This document shows, piece by piece, positions 28,145 to 37,538 of a DNA stretch of 64,000 nt. The notes below the pieces were generated by a model. That model was not told the origin of the DNA and did not search any database. It saw nothing but the letters and a program-made list of their open reading frames with translations. The stretch is from Candidatus Binatia bacterium. Its GTDB lineage: Bacteria > Desulfobacterota > Binatia > HRBIN30. Both the position numbers and the translations under genes were made by a program. Location: contig JAKLJW010000001.1 of the NCBI GenBank assembly GCA_023150935.1, positions 186,001-250,000 of the forward strand, read 5' to 3'. The stretch's first letter is position 1. Each line of letters starts with the position of its first letter.

Positions 28145-29830
28145 ATGAGCTACCGGGGTGGAATCCGATGGGCTCGCGGCGCACTGCGCGGCGCGGGCTT
28201 CACGCTGGCGCTGGGGGCGGCGCTGGCTTTAGGCGAGGTGTTGACGGGGCCGCCCGCCGCCAACGCGGCCCCCTGTGTGGGCGATTGCAACTGGGATCCT
28301 CGGCAGGCGCCGGAGCCGGAGTTCCCGGTCGGGGTAAGCGAAGGTTTTCTTTGCGTGAAGATGGCAAACCGTGTCGAGCCCCGTGTGCCGGCCAGCATGT
28401 GTGTCGCGTGCGACATGAACGGCGACGGCCAGGTGGTTTTCGAAGAGGGATTGACGGCGTGGTTCAACGTGCTTTCGGATAGCAGGTCCTGCATCAGGAT
28501 GCCGACTCATACGCCGACCGCGACGCCCAGCGCGACGCCCACCTTCACCCCGACGGCCGTCGCCACGCCGACGGCGACCGATACGGCGACGCGGACGCTT
28601 ACCTCAACCCCTACACACACACCCACAAACACGGCCACGGCGACGCCCACGCATAGCGCAACCGGTACGGCTACGGCGACGGCGACGCTGTCGGTCACTC
28701 CCATCCCGACGCATACGCCGACTAATTCGGCAACGGCTACTCCGACGCACACGGCAACCTCGGGCCCGACGCTGTCGGCGACGATCACGCCTACGGCGAC
28801 GCAGACACCGAGACGCTTCTTCGCCTACGTCGCCAACTCGCTGGACAACACCGTGTCGGTCATCGACACGGCGCTGCGGCGGGTCATTGCGACCGTCCCG
28901 GTCGGCACCCAGCCGGAGAACGTCGTCGCCAGCCCGGAGGGTGACGTCGTCTACGTTGCCAGCTTCGGTCAGACCGGTTTGTCGGGGTCTGTTTCGGTCA
29001 TATCCGTTGCGAGCAACCGGGTGGTGCCGCCCACGATCGTTCCGGTCGATACGGGAAAGGGGACGCGCGGCGTCGCCTTCGTGGTTCCAGTCACGGGCCC
29101 CATTCGGGATGTCCTCGTGACCCAGGCCGGGACCAGTAACGCTCTCTTCCGCATCGACAAGGCGACCCAGCGGACCTCCGCAAGCATTTCGGGCGGGAGT
29201 TTCGCCGACCCGTACGACATCGTGATCGACAACGAACGCGACACCGCGTTCGTCAGCAATAGCGCCACCGTGGGGCGCGTCGGCGAGGTGAACTCGGTGA
29301 CGATCCTGCGGATATCCGACCTGACGCCGCTCAGAAAACTCTCGGTGGGTACCAACCCGCGAGGCATGGCCTTCTCCCGGGCGCTCGGTGTCGTGTTGGT
29401 CGCCAATTTCGAGAGTGACAACATGTCGATCGTTGCCTCGCGCGAAGGCAGCGCGCCGCCCGACGTCACCCGGATTCTGGCGACCGTAAGCGTGGGTGAC
29501 GGTCCCCAGGACATCGATCTTACCCCCGACGAGCAGTACGCTCTGGTTGCCAACGTCAACGGGCGGAGTGTTTCGATCGTCGATGTGGAGCAGGCACTGA
29601 CGTTGCCCACTTCGGCGGTTGTGGCCACGGTTCCGATCGGCGAGTTGGTCCGCGGCGTTGCCGTTACGCCCGACGGACGCTTCGCTTACGTAACGGATGG
29701 TCCCGGGGGCGAGGTTACGGTCTTCGATATCGGGGTCGCCCTGGTCGACCCACCCGGATCGATCGTGGCGCGGATCCCGGTCGGTCGTGCCCCGCGCGGG
29801 ATCGACATGGTCCCGCCGGCCGACGACTGA
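28145..29830 (+). CDS. Secreted YVTN-type beta-propeller protein with Thr-Pro linker
   Basis: 561 residues. Signal peptide to about residue 37 (PPAANAA). Residues 40-120 hold Cys-containing segments with one EF-like loop ([15 protein letters not shown]). About 95 residues of TPTATPT-type repeats follow. The C-terminal ~330 residues are a beta-propeller: [41 protein letters not shown] and [18 protein letters not shown] are successive blades. A GGGGGC ribosome site precedes the ATG. Divergent from the dockerin operon. Propellers of this kind serve as binding scaffolds; no enzymatic residue is recognisable. The stop lies 9 bp before the CHAT gene. Confidence 0.72.
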   Translation: MSYRGGIRWARGALRGAGFTLALGAALALGEVLTGPPAANAAPCVGDCNWDPRQAPEPEFPVGVSEGFLCVKMANRVEPRVPASMCVACDMNGDGQVVFEEGLTAWFNVLSDSRSCIRMPTHTPTATPSATPTFTPTAVATPTATDTATRTLTSTPTHTPTNTATATPTHSATGTATATATLSVTPIPTHTPTNSATATPTHTATSGPTLSATITPTATQTPRRFFAYVANSLDNTVSVIDTALRRVIATVPVGTQPENVVASPEGDVVYVASFGQTGLSGSVSVISVASNRVVPPTIVPVDTGKGTRGVAFVVPVTGPIRDVLVTQAGTSNALFRIDKATQRTSASISGGSFADPYDIVIDNERDTAFVSNSATVGRVGEVNSVTILRISDLTPLRKLSVGTNPRGMAFSRALGVVLVANFESDNMSIVASREGSAPPDVTRILATVSVGDGPQDIDLTPDEQYALVANVNGRSVSIVDVEQALTLPTSAVVATVPIGELVRGVAVTPDGRFAYVTDGPGGEVTVFDIGVALVDPPGSIVARIPVGRAPRGIDMVPPADD

Positions 29831-29839
29831 GGGGAAGGC

Positions 29840-32695
29840 GTGGAAGGCTTTCGGACGGACCCGGTGGCCTTCGAAACGACGCGAGACCGGGGCGGCGGTA
29901 CCGCGGCCGGAGTCGAACGGTGGGCCCGGCGCTGGCCGCTGGTCGCCGTCGTGGCTCTTGTGACGATTGCCTCGGCCCTGTGCCGGCAGGCGGTTGCAGA
30001 CGAATCTGCAGGTCAGTTGCGGGCGCGCGCGAGGGATGAAATTCGCGCGGAGAAGTTCGACGCCGCGCTGCAAACTGCCCAGCATGCCGTCGAGCTGGAC
30101 GAACGGCTCCACGGACCTGACGATCCGGAAACCGCCGCCTCCCTGAACGTGCTCTCGGCAGCTTACCTCGGCCTCGGCCAGTACGTGCGCGCGCAGGAAA
30201 CGGCCGAGCGCGCCCTCGCCATCCGCGAGACGACGCGCGGCCCGGACGACCCGGAAACCGCCGAATCGTTGAACGACCTCGGTGTCGTCTTCCTCTACCT
30301 GAAACAACCCGAACGCGCCGCCGCTCCCATTCGACGCGCGCTCGCGATCCGGAAAAAAAGGTTGCCCGCCGCCGATCCTCTGATCGCGGAATCCGAAGGC
30401 AACCTGGCCGCCGTTCTCGCCGGCCGCGGCACGACCTTGGACGCAAAAGGCGACCGGCAGGAGGCTGCAGCAGCTCTGACCGAGGCCGCCGAAGGCTTCG
30501 AACGCGCCCTCAAGATCAAGGAAACCGCACTCGGCGCCGGCCACCCTTCCACCTGCGCAACCCGCTCCAACCTGGCGGCAACGTATTTGCGATTGTCCAA
30601 ACTCGGGTCCGGCGCCGATCAAACCCGCCTGCACGCTCGGGCGCAGGAACTGTCGGCGCAGGCTAAGTCGTGCACGGCCGCCGCCGAACCCGGACTGGCG
30701 GCGGCCGCCGCACAGATCAACCAGGGCTGGGCCCTCTGGCGCCAGAACGTCGCCGCCAACGCCCGCAGCGTCGTCGTGCTCGATCAGATGCGCGATCTCT
30801 TCAAGCAGGCCGCGACCGCGCGCGAACAGGTGCTCGGCGCCGATCACCCCGAGACCGCAAACGCGCTCGTCATGCTGGCAACGACCGCGCAGGCCGTCGG
30901 CAATTATCGGCAGGCCCTCGAACTGTTCCGCCGGGCCCTGGCCGCCGAGGATCGCATCCTTGCCGACTTCGTCGCCGCGGGCGACGAGCAACAGCGGCTC
31001 AATCTCCTGCGGCAGGCGCAGGGACACTACTGGGCGGCGCTCTCGATGATTCAGCGGCGGCTGCCGAAGGATCCGGACGCGGTCCGCCTCGGGCTGGAGC
31101 TGGTGCTGCGGCGCAAGGGCATGATCCTCGACGTGCAGACCCGCGTGCGTGACGCGCTATCGCGGCGCCTCGACGGTGCGGCGGCCGCCGCCTGGCAGCG
31201 CCTCGGCGAGCGCCGGGCAGAGCTGTCCGCTCTGTTGGTGAAGGGCCCCGACCCCGCCGACCCGACGAGCTACCGCAATCGCATCGATACATTGCGCCGC
31301 GAGATCGAACAGGACGAGCGAACCCTCGGCAAACAGAGTGCCATCGTCGCCGAGGAGTTGGCGCAACGCGACGTCACCGCCGCCGCGGTCGCGGCGCGTC
31401 TGCCGAAGGACTCCGTGCTCGTCGAGTACGTTCGCATCCGCGATTGGGACGACCAGAGGCTGGAGTGGATGCCGGCGCAGCGATACCTGGCGTTTGTGCT
31501 GACCCCGGACAGCACGGTGCGGCTCGTCGATCTGGGCGATGCCACGGCAATCGACAAGGCGCTGCGGGCCGGCTTCGCGGCCATCGAGGATCCGAAGGCG
31601 TTTACGGACCCGGTCGCCAACCAGAAGAAGACCGATGCCGCCCTGAGCGCCGTGTACCGCGCCATTGTCGAACCTCTGGGCGAGGAAGCGCGCGGCCGCC
31701 GCGTGTGGATCGTCAGTCCCGACGGCGAGATCAACAAGGCGCCGTTCCCGGCACTGCGGAGTGAGGCGGGTACGTACATGGTGGAAGACCGGCTGGTGAC
31801 CCTGGTGAGCAGCGGTCGCGATCTGCTTCGGACCCAGCCTGGTGACCAGCCTCCGCTCGCCATGCTGATGGTGGCGAACCCGAAATTCGACAGCGCCGAC
31901 ACAACCGTGACCACCGACACCCGGCGGCGCCGTCGCCGCCGCGAGGCAGCGCCGGCGGCCGAGCAGAGTCGCGGCCAGTTCCGCTACCAGTTCGGCGCAC
32001 TGCCCGGCACTGCCGCCGAGGCCGCGGCGATCCGGCCGCTCGTGCGCGGCCGCGCCGAGTTCCTCGAGGACGCCGATGCCACCGAGCCGGCGGTCTGGGA
32101 CGTCATCCTCGACCGCCCGCCGCGGATCCTCCACTTCGCGACGCACGGGTTGTTCGAAGCGTCTGCTCCGAACGAGCCGCCCGATCCCACGGGGCGGATG
32201 GGTGGCGGTGCGGGGGCCGGCCGGCCCGACGACGTTCTGTTGCGATCGTTCCTGGCCCTGGCCGGGGTCAACCGGGTGCGCGACGTGCTCCCCAACGCCG
32301 ACGACGGGGTCCTGTATGCCGCCGAAGTCGCCGACATGGACCTGCACGGCACCGAACTGGTCGTGCTGTCCGCCTGTCAGACCGCTCTAGGCGACGTGCA
32401 GACCGGGGAAGGAGTGTATGGGCTGCGACGGGCCTTTGTGCTCGCCGGCGCGCGCAATCTGGTGATGAGTCTGTGGCCGGTCGACGACGAGGAGACGCGC
32501 AACCTGATGGAGCAGTTCTATCGCGCGTATGGGGAGGGGATGTCGGCACCCGAGGCACTGCGCCAGGCCCAGCTCGTGACCTTGCGCCGGCTTCGCGACG
32601 CCAACCAGCGCGGCGAGGCGGCGCAGCCGGTTGCGCCGGTCGCCCTGTGGGCGCCGTTCGTCATCCAGCAAAGCGGTGCAGCGCCGGCGCAGTAG
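29840..32695 (+). CDS. CHAT-domain (caspase-like) protein with TPR repeats
   Basis: 951 residues, GTG start after GGGGAAGG. One hydrophobic segment near residues 34-52, then TPR/Kinesin-light-chain-like repeats (~55-400; LDERLHGPDDPETAASLNVL and IRETTRGPDDPETAESLNDL), then a C-terminal CHAT protease domain (~550-945). The His/Cys catalytic pair is intact: His769 in HFATHG and Cys846 in LSACQTALG, with GEGVYGLRRAFVLAGARNLVMSLW following as in active members. CHAT proteins include gingipain/separase-like proteases and CRISPR- or gasdermin-linked death effectors. It ends 23 bp from the convergent tssM stop; a link to the T6SS is inferred from position only. Confidence 0.85.
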   Translation: MEGFRTDPVAFETTRDRGGGTAAGVERWARRWPLVAVVALVTIASALCRQAVADESAGQLRARARDEIRAEKFDAALQTAQHAVELDERLHGPDDPETAASLNVLSAAYLGLGQYVRAQETAERALAIRETTRGPDDPETAESLNDLGVVFLYLKQPERAAAPIRRALAIRKKRLPAADPLIAESEGNLAAVLAGRGTTLDAKGDRQEAAAALTEAAEGFERALKIKETALGAGHPSTCATRSNLAATYLRLSKLGSGADQTRLHARAQELSAQAKSCTAAAEPGLAAAAAQINQGWALWRQNVAANARSVVVLDQMRDLFKQAATAREQVLGADHPETANALVMLATTAQAVGNYRQALELFRRALAAEDRILADFVAAGDEQQRLNLLRQAQGHYWAALSMIQRRLPKDPDAVRLGLELVLRRKGMILDVQTRVRDALSRRLDGAAAAAWQRLGERRAELSALLVKGPDPADPTSYRNRIDTLRREIEQDERTLGKQSAIVAEELAQRDVTAAAVAARLPKDSVLVEYVRIRDWDDQRLEWMPAQRYLAFVLTPDSTVRLVDLGDATAIDKALRAGFAAIEDPKAFTDPVANQKKTDAALSAVYRAIVEPLGEEARGRRVWIVSPDGEINKAPFPALRSEAGTYMVEDRLVTLVSSGRDLLRTQPGDQPPLAMLMVANPKFDSADTTVTTDTRRRRRRREAAPAAEQSRGQFRYQFGALPGTAAEAAAIRPLVRGRAEFLEDADATEPAVWDVILDRPPRILHFATHGLFEASAPNEPPDPTGRMGGGAGAGRPDDVLLRSFLALAGVNRVRDVLPNADDGVLYAAEVADMDLHGTELVVLSACQTALGDVQTGEGVYGLRRAFVLAGARNLVMSLWPVDDEETRNLMEQFYRAYGEGMSAPEALRQAQLVTLRRLRDANQRGEAAQPVAPVALWAPFVIQQSGAAPAQ

Positions 32696-32718
32696 GGAGG
32701 GCTCCCGGTGCGGCACCG

Positions 32719-35700
32719 CTATGGCTCCACGATGTCGGTGGGAAGCGGGGCCTCGCGGAGCGCGGCGAGAACCTTGCCGAGTGCCGGCGGGGCGTCGACC
32801 TGGTACGCGACGGTGACCGACTGCACGCCGCTGCGCAGCGATTCCGGATCGCCGGACAACTCGTCGAGGGCGAATCGATGTGTGCCCGAGGCGAAGTCAT
32901 CGAGGAAGGCGAGGAAGCCGACGCCCGGATCGTATGACTTCGACAGTTCGAGTCGCCTGGTCGTCACCTTCTCTTCGTCGCTAATCGGGCCGAGGCCGGG
33001 ATAGAAATAGATCGTTATTGTTGCCGGCCCGCAGGTCTGCACCGACCACGGGACGACAGTGGTGGCTTCGGCCGGATCGTCGGGTCGATTGGTGATGCGG
33101 TAGGCCTTGTTGGCGCAGGTCATCGAGAACACTGTCTGCTCGCCGCGAAAGGCGCGGTGCGCCTCGAAGCGCGTCGGGCCCGCCTCGACGGTCACCGGAT
33201 ACGGTCCACCCGATCCGTCGAGCACCGGCCCTAATTCGGCTCGCCGCGCCCGCAGGGTCTCGAAACCCGGCGCCAGCGGTAGACGCTTGCCGGCCTGCGC
33301 CAGTTCCGCGGGGTCTTTGCCGCCCAGAGCGGGTTTGACCTCGGCCTCGATAAACGCGTCGAGTTTGCCGCCCGGTGCATAGAGCTGCACGAGCTGCGCC
33401 GACGGGGACAGCGGACGCAGTGGATCGACGACCTGCTCGGTCCAGTGTTTCTGCAGTTCGGTGCCCACATCGTGCAGGGCGACATCCCACACCAGGGCGA
33501 GTGGGTTAACCAGCAGGGGTGTCAGCACTGCCGCCGCGGCGGGATCTTTTTCCGTCTGTTGCGCGCTCCAAACGGCCTGATTGAATGGTGCCGTGGATTC
33601 CGCCGACGGTTCGCCTTCGGCGAATACGCTTTGCGTCAGTTCCGCGCAGCTCTCTCCGGAGCGGCACTTATCGAGCTGCGCTTTGACCTTGATCGACGCT
33701 GCGGCGTAGGCGCGGCGGTCCTCCGACCCGGCCCATTGCTGCAAGGCGGCTGTCCACTGCGGTCCCGAAGCCGGGTCGGCCCGGGCGGGAAGCCACGGTG
33801 GGAGGTTGGCGACGGCGTCGTCGATCACCCGATGGAATGGGGAGTCGGGCGTGAGTAGCTGCCCAGCCAGCGTGGCCTCCTGACCGGCGCCGCGCCAGCG
33901 CGCCATGCCCTCGGGGAAGGCCGACAGGAACGCCTGCCACTCGCTGAGGCAGGTCCGCCGATAGTCCTCGCGGAAGGCCTGCAGCGCGGGAGCGACGCTC
34001 GGCACGGCATCCTGAAGTTGTTGCAAGAAGGGTGCGACGACCTCGTCCCAGGTGGCTTTCGTGCACGCGGCATTCACCCTGGGCTCGTCGTGCGTGATCG
34101 GTGCGGGAAGCTTCCAGTAGGCTTCGAGCGTCAGCGGCGGCGCCTGTCGGTTAACCAGCGGGAGGAGGGTATCGAGGCTGAAATTTCGGGTGGAGAGCCA
34201 TTGCTGCAGCCGCTTCTCGTCGCCAGCCAGGGTGCCCCGCAAAACCTCGCGCGGGGGCGCCTGCCAGAGGACGTAGGCTGCGTACGTCCGCGCCAGGGTC
34301 GTCTCGGCGTCCGGCGGCGCGCGACGATCCGCAGCCAGGCCGAGCAGGGTGCGGTGGTCGCTGTCGACGGCGGCCAGCTGGCGGTCCGTGCAGCCGGAGA
34401 CCGACACGCAGCGGCGATGGAGCTGCACCCGACGGGCAACCAGCAGCATCAGCGGAAGCGGATCCTTTTGCTCGGCGAAAGCGCGTTCGAGAGCGGCATT
34501 CAGCGGTTCGACAACGTCGCTGTTAAAGCGACTGACGTAACGGGTTCGCAGGGCGGCCTCGAGGTCGGCGCCGCGGGCGAACCACTGCTTACCCCATGCG
34601 GAGCGCGCGGCGTTCTGGCCGGCAAGCTCTTCGATCGCCTGGCGGCAGCGCTCGACCCGGGTCAGGTCGGGCGGGGAGGCGGTCGCCGGGCCGCCGTCCT
34701 CGGGGCAGGCACCGGCGTCCACCGACGCCACGATTTGCCGGTCGATCAGGTACTCGCGACCGACAACGCCCGCGACCGCGAGGCAGATGCCGGCCGCAAT
34801 GACCACGCTCATCCCGCGCACGAGGCCCCGGCGGCGATGCGCTTCGGGCGTTACCGCGACCAGATTGCGGTCGCGCGGGAGGGTGTGTGCGAACAGATCG
34901 GTGAGGAAGTGCGGCTTGCGAGCCTCGACGCCACGGTGCGGTGTCGGATCCGCGCCGAGGTGGCGGCGCAGCAGCGACACGCGCTCGGGGCTTTGCAAGG
35001 CACTGGCGAAGAAGATCCCGCGGAAAAGCGGCGTGTGATACTTAACGGCCTCGTTGAGCAGCGGCTCGGCGAAGGCAACCACGGCAGGCGCCAGCGCCCG
35101 AAACTCCTCGGGGAAGCAGAAGATCGGCGGGCGCAGAGCCTCGGGCACGTTGCTGTCCAGCAACGCCGCCCGTGCCGTGTGCAGGCGGCGGTAGATCGCG
35201 TCCATCGCGTCGCGCAGGCGTTGCAAGGCGGGACCGCCGCGCCCCTTGTCGTGCGGGGTGGTCGCACCTTGCTCGTCGACGTAGCCGACACACTGGTCGG
35301 CCATCGCCGGCGGTAGCTTGGCGAGGAACTCGCCGAAACCCTCGATCAGGTCGCACCGGGTGACCAGCACGTATACCGGGAAGTCGGCACCGAGCTTCTG
35401 AATGGCTTCTTCGATGCGGTCGCGCACGGTGCTGGCCGCGGCGCGGACGGCGTCTTCGGGTTGCGTGGCCAGCCAGTCGGCGCCGACGGCGACGACCAGG
35501 CCGGTAATCGGCTGGCGGTCGCGATACTGGCGCAGCAGCATCAACAGGCGGTACCACTCGGCACGGTCCTGCTCGACATTGCTCTGCGTGGTGTAACGCC
35601 CGGCGGTGTCCAGCACGAGTGCAGTCTTGGCCACCCACCAGTCGTAGTTGACCGTGGGGGTGGCTTCCGCGGCAGGGGTGAACAGCGGCGTGAACAGGCC

Positions 35701-36111
35701 CGAGCCGCGCACCGCAGCGGTCTTGCCGCTGCCGCCGTGGCCGATCAAGAGGTACCAGGGCAGGGCGTAGACGGGGTCGCCCCGGCCTTTCATTTGAGGA
35801 AGGGCGGCGAGCGCCTGCACCGCGCCGGTGAAACGGGCACGAAATTCCTCCGGCCGTTCGCCGCTGCCGATGACCTGTGTGGCGCCTTCCTGCTGCAGAA
35901 ACCGCCGTTCGCGAAGCCGGGGCAGACCCCAGTAAATGCCCGCGAAGACGCCGATCGCCACCGCAAACGTCAGAATCGCGAGCAGCCACGGCACGCTCAG
36001 CCAGCCGAGCCACCACGACGCCCCGAGCGCGCCGACCGCCGCGATGCCGGCTGCCACCCACACGGCCGCCGCCGAGCGCACCATGGCCTTGACGTCGTCG
36101 AGCACCGCCAC
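32719..36111 (-). CDS. tssM: T6SS membrane-complex protein TssM (IcmF)
   Basis: 1130 residues, normal TssM size. Two N-terminal membrane helices (residues ~14-60), then an intact GTPase-like cytoplasmic domain: Walker A GHGGSGKT (124-131), DTAG (168-171) and LVTRCDLIEGF. A third membrane helix (SVVIAAGICLAVAGVVG, ~435) is followed by the periplasmic part, ending in the beta domain that contacts TssJ in studied systems. With TssL and TssJ it forms the envelope-spanning complex of type VI secretion. Head of the leftward... reading order is tssK, tssL, tssM; it is the last gene, 74 bp after tssL. Confidence 0.95.
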   Translation of the reverse strand: MAVLDDVKAMVRSAAAVWVAAGIAAVGALGASWWLGWLSVPWLLAILTFAVAIGVFAGIYWGLPRLRERRFLQQEGATQVIGSGERPEEFRARFTGAVQALAALPQMKGRGDPVYALPWYLLIGHGGSGKTAAVRGSGLFTPLFTPAAEATPTVNYDWWVAKTALVLDTAGRYTTQSNVEQDRAEWYRLLMLLRQYRDRQPITGLVVAVGADWLATQPEDAVRAAASTVRDRIEEAIQKLGADFPVYVLVTRCDLIEGFGEFLAKLPPAMADQCVGYVDEQGATTPHDKGRGGPALQRLRDAMDAIYRRLHTARAALLDSNVPEALRPPIFCFPEEFRALAPAVVAFAEPLLNEAVKYHTPLFRGIFFASALQSPERVSLLRRHLGADPTPHRGVEARKPHFLTDLFAHTLPRDRNLVAVTPEAHRRRGLVRGMSVVIAAGICLAVAGVVGREYLIDRQIVASVDAGACPEDGGPATASPPDLTRVERCRQAIEELAGQNAARSAWGKQWFARGADLEAALRTRYVSRFNSDVVEPLNAALERAFAEQKDPLPLMLLVARRVQLHRRCVSVSGCTDRQLAAVDSDHRTLLGLAADRRAPPDAETTLARTYAAYVLWQAPPREVLRGTLAGDEKRLQQWLSTRNFSLDTLLPLVNRQAPPLTLEAYWKLPAPITHDEPRVNAACTKATWDEVVAPFLQQLQDAVPSVAPALQAFREDYRRTCLSEWQAFLSAFPEGMARWRGAGQEATLAGQLLTPDSPFHRVIDDAVANLPPWLPARADPASGPQWTAALQQWAGSEDRRAYAAASIKVKAQLDKCRSGESCAELTQSVFAEGEPSAESTAPFNQAVWSAQQTEKDPAAAAVLTPLLVNPLALVWDVALHDVGTELQKHWTEQVVDPLRPLSPSAQLVQLYAPGGKLDAFIEAEVKPALGGKDPAELAQAGKRLPLAPGFETLRARRAELGPVLDGSGGPYPVTVEAGPTRFEAHRAFRGEQTVFSMTCANKAYRITNRPDDPAEATTVVPWSVQTCGPATITIYFYPGLGPISDEEKVTTRRLELSKSYDPGVGFLAFLDDFASGTHRFALDELSGDPESLRSGVQSVTVAYQVDAPPALGKVLAALREAPLPTDIVEP

Positions 36112-36185
36112 GGATTACCTCCACCGCCCCCGCATTCGCGTCCCGGTCGTCCGTAGCCTGCGCAGCCTGCCACGCAACCCGGTCA

Positions 36186-37529
36186 TCAGTCCTTGCCTTC
36201 CGTCGAGATGAAGCAGTAGGCGGCGCCGACCTCCGTGCTCGTGCCGTCGCTGGGCAGCACCGCGCGCAGGGAATCGAGGTACACGCCGGCCCGTTCGGTC
36301 GGCGGCCGGGTCCCGAGGATGGGTTTCGGACTGCTGATCGCCGTCACGAGCTCGGTGCCGAAAGGCGGCTCGACCTGCCATTTCGTCGCGCTGTCCGGAC
36401 CGCCGACGGTCAATGTCGTGCCCGTCAGCCCCGCCTCCCCTTCGCCCGCACCGGGATAGAGATGCCCCACGGTTTCGCGGTCGGCGACGTAGTAGTCGAG
36501 ATACACGTATTGCAGCGGGCGCTTCGCGCTGACCTCGAACACCAGACTGTCGCCGAGGCGATAGACGGTGTTGCAGCCCTTCGGAAGGGTGACGGCCAAT
36601 GCCGTGCCGGCCTGTTGCGCACGCACCCGTAACGGCTCGAGCAGTTCGACGACCTCGCAGAACGGGCGCGGCATCAGCGACAAGTTATCGCGCACATTGC
36701 GCACCTCGGGAACCGCTCGCGCGGTTGCCGTGACCTGCGCTCGCTGCGTCTCGCTTTCGACCCGGCCGGCCAACGTCGCTGTCGCGGTGGCATCGTCGAA
36801 GCCCGCCGTTATCGCACTGCACTCGAAGCCGCGCACTCGCGTCTGGAGATCCGCGAGAATTTCCGGCGGTGTCCTGGGGGCCGGTCCGCGGGGTAGCAGG
36901 AAAAACACCAGCGCCGCGAGCGCGGCAGAGGCCAGAGTCGCCCAGACCAGCGCGAGCGAGCGTGCCGGGCGGCGCGGTGGGGGCTCGGGGACCTCGTAGG
37001 GTTGCGGTGTCAGGCGGAGGCCGCTGCGCTCCAATTCCAGCAGATCGGGGATCGGATCGGGCAGGTGCTGCGCCAGCTCGCGGCGAACCTGGATGAGCTT
37101 GTGCTCCTGCGATTCGTCGTAATAACGGCCGCGGAAACCGAGACACAGACAGAGATGATAGATCTCGCGCACCGCGTGGTCCGTGACCGGCACCTCCGCG
37201 AGCCGCTCGAAGAACTCCTCGCCGGCGTTGGTGGTCCCGTAAAACCGCTTCTGCAGCGGTGCGCGCTTCCAGTTCTGCGCCAGGTCGCGGTTGATGTCAT
37301 GAGCATGTCCGACAATGGCTTCGTCGGCCCAGGCCACGACGGCGAATCGCGCGCGGTCGTAATCGGCGGCCGGTATCTCGTGCCGTTTGACCAGCCGTTC
37401 CTGTTCGGCAAACAACCGGTCCAAGTCCTCCTGCAGCCTGGCGAACGACCGGTCGGTGCCGGTCGAGCGCGTGAAGAGCAACACGTAGGAAATGACCGGC
37501 GTGAAGAGATCGCGCAGGCTGGTGCTCAT
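36186..37529 (-). CDS. tssL: T6SS TssL (DotU) fused to BON-like and DUF4384-like periplasmic domains
   Basis: 447 residues. Residues ~8-190 are the DotU/IcmH cytoplasmic domain (VVAWADEAIVGH, RFYGTTNAGEEFFERL, LCLGFRGRYY). One membrane helix spans ~196-218 (LVWATLASAALAALVFFLLP). The periplasmic part is unusual: a BON-like segment (~235-295, ATATLAGRVESETQRAQVTATARAVPEV-type pattern) and then a DUF4384-like domain (~310-447, GDSLVFEVSAKRPLQYVYLDYYV). Most extended TssL proteins carry an OmpA peptidoglycan-binding domain there instead. It lies 9 bp downstream of tssK. Confidence 0.88.
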   Translation of the reverse strand: MSTSLRDLFTPVISYVLLFTRSTGTDRSFARLQEDLDRLFAEQERLVKRHEIPAADYDRARFAVVAWADEAIVGHAHDINRDLAQNWKRAPLQKRFYGTTNAGEEFFERLAEVPVTDHAVREIYHLCLCLGFRGRYYDESQEHKLIQVRRELAQHLPDPIPDLLELERSGLRLTPQPYEVPEPPPRRPARSLALVWATLASAALAALVFFLLPRGPAPRTPPEILADLQTRVRGFECSAITAGFDDATATATLAGRVESETQRAQVTATARAVPEVRNVRDNLSLMPRPFCEVVELLEPLRVRAQQAGTALAVTLPKGCNTVYRLGDSLVFEVSAKRPLQYVYLDYYVADRETVGHLYPGAGEGEAGLTGTTLTVGGPDSATKWQVEPPFGTELVTAISSPKPILGTRPPTERAGVYLDSLRAVLPSDGTSTEVGAAYCFISTEGKD

Positions 37530-37538
37530 ATTGCCCGC

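Noticed and set aside
28604-31027. 807-codon open frame on the minus strand
   Set aside because: Antisense to the beta-propeller and CHAT genes; Arg/Gly/His-rich with no domain. High-GC shadow frame.
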